Below are positions 60,900 through 64,000 of a stretch of DNA of 64,000 nt, piece after piece; within the stretch, counting starts at the first letter, position 1, and every line of letters begins with the position of its first letter. The stretch lies in the NCBI GenBank assembly GCA_965212075.1, contig OZ243043.1:1488001-1552000 (forward strand). The letters are read 5' to 3'. Source of the stretch: CBDBUR01 sp965212075 (lineage in GTDB: Bacteria > Pseudomonadota > Alphaproteobacteria > JAPOUT01 > G958296285). Below the pieces are notes generated by a model. The model saw only the letters and a program-made list of their open reading frames with translations, ran no database searches and was not told where the DNA came from. Made by a program: the position numbers and the translations under genes.

Positions 60900-61799
60900 T
60901 TAAAAAGTCAGCAGATAAGGATAGGCGACATAATCCCTGAGTGCTTGTAAAAAGCGCGCGCCGACCGCGCCATTGATCGCGCGGTGATCGCATGACAGAG
61001 TCACGCGCAGTTCGGTTTGCTCTATGATTTCGCCCTTGACGCTGCGCGCGAGGCTTTTCTGCGCCGCCCCGACCGCCAAGATCGCCGCTTGCGGCGGATT
61101 GATGACCGCAGTGAATTCTTCTATGCCGAACATGCCTAGATTGGACACCGAAAAACTGCCGCCTTCATATTGGCTGGGCTTGAGTTTGCGCGCCGCCGCC
61201 AATTGCGCCAACTCCTTTATTTTGGCGGAAATTTCACGCAGCGATAAAGTTTCGGCATGGGGCACGATCGGCGTGATCAGCCCGTCGGGCAGAGCGACCG
61301 CCACGCCGATATCAGCGTGCTTATGCTGCAAAATCGCCTCATCGGCGAAGGAGACATTGACTTCGGGCGCTTCCATTAAAGCCAAAGCCGCCGCGCGCAC
61401 GATAAAGTCATTGACCGAGAGTTTTTCATTTTTATCCGCTAGAGCTTCATTGAATTTTTTTCGCATCGCCAAAAGGGCGTCCAGCGGCAGCGCCATCGTC
61501 AGATAAAAATGCGGAAGCTCCTGCACGGCTTGAGTCAGCCTTTTGGCGATCGCTTTGTTCATCACGCTCAAAGGGCGTTCAATATAATCCTCTTTTTGAT
61601 AAAAAAGTCTGGGATCGGGCAGGGCGCTGACCGCAGCGGCAGGCGTGGGTGCAGGAGTATGCAGATGAGCGCGCGCTTTTTCAACATCGCGCTTGATGAT
61701 CCGGCCATCAGGCCCGCTGCCGGAAATCGCCGCGAGATCAATTTTTTGCTCGCGCGCCATCTTACGCGCGAGCGGACTGGCAATCTGGCGCGTGTCCAT
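60900..61799 (-). CDS. pdhC: Dihydrolipoamide acetyltransferase (E2) lacking a lipoyl domain
   Basis: A 299-residue E2. It begins almost at once with the peripheral-subunit-binding domain (ASPLARKMAREQKIDL, GPDGRIIKRDVEKA, residues ~6-42), then a Pro/Ala linker and the acyltransferase core (~70-299). The active-site motif is SCDHRAINGAVG (His272, Asn276); Asn at this position also occurs in Azotobacter E2. The usual N-terminal lipoyl domain is absent. Only 3 bp separate its start from the pdhB stop, so none can be hidden upstream. Acetyl transfer must use the lipoyl domain of PdhB or another protein. Confidence 0.93.
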   Translation of the reverse strand: MDTRQIASPLARKMAREQKIDLAAISGSGPDGRIIKRDVEKARAHLHTPAPTPAAAVSALPDPRLFYQKEDYIERPLSVMNKAIAKRLTQAVQELPHFYLTMALPLDALLAMRKKFNEALADKNEKLSVNDFIVRAAALALMEAPEVNVSFADEAILQHKHADIGVAVALPDGLITPIVPHAETLSLREISAKIKELAQLAAARKLKPSQYEGGSFSVSNLGMFGIEEFTAVINPPQAAILAVGAAQKSLARSVKGEIIEQTELRVTLSCDHRAINGAVGARFLQALRDYVAYPYLLTF

Positions 61800-61802
61800 T
61801 TA

Positions 61803-63179
61803 TCAGCTCCGGTAGCAGACTTTTTGCACCGCCGCGCAGATTTGGCGGGCATGGGGCAAAGCGCGCTTTTCAAGATTTTCAGCATAAGGCATCGGCACAT
61901 CAGCGCCCGCCACCTGCAAAATTGGTGCGTCTAGCGCGTCAAAGGCGCGGCGCGAAACCCGCGCGGCCAATTCCGCGCCGATCGAACAGGCCGGCCAGCC
62001 TTCTTCAACGGTGACCATGCGGTTGGTTTTCTGCACCGATGCAATAATGCGCGTTATATCCAGAGGCCGCAAAGAGCGCAGATCAATGATCTCCGCCGAT
62101 ATATTGTCTTTTGCTAATGTCTCCGCCGCCTCAAGGCAGCGCAGCAGTCCGCGCGCATAGCTGACCAAAGTCACATCTTTGCCTTCACGCAGAATGCGCG
62201 CTTGGCCGATCGGCAGCACATAATCGTCCCAAACGGGGACTTCGCCCTTGCTGCCATAAAGCAATTCATGCTCCAAAAAAATTACCGGATTAGGATTGCG
62301 AATCGCCGCTTTCAAAAGCCCTTTGGCATCAGCCGCCGAAAACGGAGCGAGCACGATCAAGCCCGGAATATGGGCATACCATGACGCATAATCCTGACTA
62401 TGCTGCGCGGCAACCCGCGACGCCGCCCCATTCGGCCCGCGAAACACGATCGGACACGACATCTGCCCGCCCGACATATAGCGCGTCTTGGCCGCTGAAT
62501 TGATGATCTGATCCATCGCCTGCATCGCAAAATTGAACGTCATAAACTCAACGATAGGCCGCAGGCCGGTAAAAGCCGCGCCGACACCCAATCCGGCGAG
62601 CGCATGTTCGGTGACCGGCGTATCAACAACGCGGCGCGCGCCAAACTCATCCAACAGCCCGCGCGTGACTTTGTAAGCGCCTTGATATTGCGCAACCTCT
62701 TCGCCGATCACGAAAACATCTTCATCACGGCGCATCTCCTCAGCCATCGCGTCGCGCAAAGCTTCGCGCACAGATTGCGTGATCGTTGCCGTGTCTGCGG
62801 GCAGATCAGGATCAGCCGCCTGTTGAAGATCAGCCGCCCCTTCGTCAGGGTGGGCAGAAATCTCCGGCGCGGAAATTTCTTTTTGGGTTTCTTTTATCGA
62901 TTCAAGCTCAGACTCTTTAATGTCGGATTCATCCTCGCCGTCAAGCAGCAAAACCGCGATCACTTGATTGACCGGAATCGCATCCGGCCCGGCCTCAACG
63001 AGCAATTTGCCGATGCGGCCCTCATCAATCGCTTCAAGATCAATCAAGGCTTTGTCGGTTTCAATCTCGGCGATGATGTCGCCGGACTGCACTTGATCGT
63101 TTTCCTTGACCAGCCATTCAACAAGCCGCCCTTCTTCCATCGTCGGCGACAAAGCCGGCATCAAGATATTCACCGGCAT
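61803..63179 (-). CDS. pdhB: Pyruvate dehydrogenase E1 beta with N-terminal lipoyl domain
   Basis: A 458-residue E1-beta. Residues ~1-80 are a lipoyl domain with the lipoyl Lys43 in EIETDKALIDLEA. An acidic linker follows (to ~125), then the transketolase-like E1-beta domain with EEVAQYQGAYKVTRGLL, VDTPVTEHALAGLGVGAAF and the C-terminal VEEGWPACSIGAEL. This architecture is common in alphaproteobacteria. It overlaps pdhA by one base and is followed by pdhC. Confidence 0.95.
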   Translation of the reverse strand: MPVNILMPALSPTMEEGRLVEWLVKENDQVQSGDIIAEIETDKALIDLEAIDEGRIGKLLVEAGPDAIPVNQVIAVLLLDGEDESDIKESELESIKETQKEISAPEISAHPDEGAADLQQAADPDLPADTATITQSVREALRDAMAEEMRRDEDVFVIGEEVAQYQGAYKVTRGLLDEFGARRVVDTPVTEHALAGLGVGAAFTGLRPIVEFMTFNFAMQAMDQIINSAAKTRYMSGGQMSCPIVFRGPNGAASRVAAQHSQDYASWYAHIPGLIVLAPFSAADAKGLLKAAIRNPNPVIFLEHELLYGSKGEVPVWDDYVLPIGQARILREGKDVTLVSYARGLLRCLEAAETLAKDNISAEIIDLRSLRPLDITRIIASVQKTNRMVTVEEGWPACSIGAELAARVSRRAFDALDAPILQVAGADVPMPYAENLEKRALPHARQICAAVQKVCYRS

Positions 63180-64000
63180 TAGCCGTCTCCCGCTTCGGCG
63201 AGAATGTCGGTATAAAGCGCTTCTTCATCCGGCAGCGGACTGCGCTGCGCAAACGCAACCGCTTCAACAATAATTTCATTAACATGCGCCTGCATTTTTT
63301 TGAAATCATCTTCGCTCACAAGATCGCGCTCAATCAGGCGGCTTTTGACGATCGTCAGCGGGTCCTGCTCTTTGCGCACCTGATCCACTTCCTCGCGCGT
63401 GCGATATTTGGCCGGATCCGACATGGAATGACCGCGATAGCGATAGGTGCGCATCTCAAGCAGGAGCGGCCCAGAACCGCCGCGCACCTGTTCAACCGCT
63501 GCCGCACCGGCTTCATAGACGGCTTCCACATCCATGCCGTCTATTTGCTTGCCAGAGATGCCAAAGCCCTCGCCGCGTTTGGATAGATCTGTCTGTGCGG
63601 TGGAGCGCTCCAAGCTTGTCCCCATCGCGTAAAGATTGTTCTCAATAATATAAAGAACCGGCAGATTCCACAGCTTCGCCATGTTGAAGCTCTCATAGAC
63701 CTGCCCCTGATTGGCCGCGCCATCGCCGAAATAGACCAAAGTGATCCGGTCATTGCCGCGATAATGATTGGCAAAGCCGATCCCCGTGCCGATCGGGACT
63801 TGCGCGCCGACAATGCCATGGCCGCCATAAAAATTTTTGTTGACCGAAAACATATGCATCGAGCCGCCTTTGCCGCCCGAATAGCCTTCGCGGCGGCCCG
63901 TCAACTCGGCCATCACGCGCTTCGGGTCCATGCCGCAGGCCAGCATATAAGCATGGTCGCGATAGCCGGTGATGACCTGATCCCCCTCGCGCACGGCCTT
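63179..64000 (-). CDS. pdhA: Pyruvate dehydrogenase E1 alpha (5' end outside window)
   Basis: Thiamine-diphosphate subunit of pyruvate dehydrogenase. The window holds 273 C-terminal residues. The ThDP motif is LVYFGDGAANQGQVYESFN, ending with IENNLYAMGT. Also seen are GYRDHAYMLACG, GGKGGSMHMF and the phosphorylation-loop region RYRGHSMSDPAKYRTREEV. The frame is open through the last base, and usual length is about 330-350, so about 60-75 residues lie beyond the window. It heads the pdhA-pdhB-pdhC operon. Confidence 0.95.
   Translation of the reverse strand, partial: KAVREGDQVITGYRDHAYMLACGMDPKRVMAELTGRREGYSGGKGGSMHMFSVNKNFYGGHGIVGAQVPIGTGIGFANHYRGNDRITLVYFGDGAANQGQVYESFNMAKLWNLPVLYIIENNLYAMGTSLERSTAQTDLSKRGEGFGISGKQIDGMDVEAVYEAGAAAVEQVRGGSGPLLLEMRTYRYRGHSMSDPAKYRTREEVDQVRKEQDPLTIVKSRLIERDLVSEDDFKKMQAHVNEIIVEAVAFAQRSPLPDEEALYTDILAEAGDG

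Noticed and set aside
60980..61030. E2 active-site motif with Asn (DHRAING) as a defect
   Set aside because: Asn at this position is found in the functional Azotobacter vinelandii E2, so it is not evidence of inactivity.

Overview
The window looks like a piece of a compact alphaproteobacterial chromosome, probably from a free-living aerobic heterotroph. Evidence for Alphaproteobacteria is the pdhA-pdhB-pdhC set with a lipoyl domain on E1-beta, the metX-metW pair, a membrane-anchored CycM-type cytochrome c, a double-DUF1036 protein, the chorismate mutase-hisC-tyrA operon, and def/fmt/truA lying near dapD/dapE. No genus can be named from the sequence alone. Genes are dense: the longest gene-free stretch is about 284 bp (6403-6686). 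Many same-strand neighbours overlap by 1-8 bp, and several convergent pairs overlap by 4-41 bp. No prophage, insertion sequence, CRISPR array or large island is visible.

Layout. 1-4890: dnaN (5' end outside the window), recF and gyrB, a replication operon; GyrB carries a lysine/alanine-rich tail. 4894-12103: a subtilase-like lipoprotein, a ferritin-like diiron protein with a clear promoter and operator-like palindrome, an RND/MMPL exporter, a HAD phosphatase and a fatty-acid/sterol hydroxylase. 12121-13313: an AT-rich DUF4268 nuclease-like gene beside a tRNA-Arg, the best candidate for acquired DNA. 13323-18351: divergent self-processing hydrolases (P1 peptidase, gamma-glutamyltranspeptidase), an orphan histidine kinase and a VTT membrane protein.

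18426-24720: rpmH-rnpA-yidC-argB-(DUF1036/peptidoglycan-binding protein)-dapD-dapE, without the yidD and engB often found here. 24734-28345: the opposing def-fmt-truA-HD operon, preceded by an AT-rich repeat and a 6 x 12 bp minisatellite. 28509-30345: an HTH protein, ribosomal protein L32, a PagL-like lipid A deacylase and a cobalamin adenosyltransferase. 30418-35657: argH-lptM-lysA-ftsE-ftsX-plsC. 35628-38430: aromatic amino acid genes (chorismate mutase, hisC, tyrA). 38489-43004: metX-metW-gloB opposed by dnaX-recR. 43102-46271: nudC, pheA, kdsB, cycM.

46305-53838: a complete Yej-type peptide ABC importer with two tandem substrate-binding proteins. 53798-59035: NlpC/P60 hydrolase, TauD-type dioxygenase, MFS transporter, GFA-family protein and GMC oxidoreductase, a small accessory catabolic stretch. 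59019-64000: pdhA (5' end outside the window), pdhB, pdhC and a biotinyl-carboxyltransferase fusion. The E2 (pdhC) has no lipoyl domain of its own, so the only lipoyl arm in this cluster is on E1-beta.

The strongest oddities are the lipoyl-less E2, the BCCP-carboxyltransferase fusion beside it, the histone-H1-like GyrB tail, a shortened DnaX with ybaB missing, and a recurring pattern of short (12-18 bp) tandem duplications that cluster at the 5' ends of genes. No clearly new multi-gene system was found.
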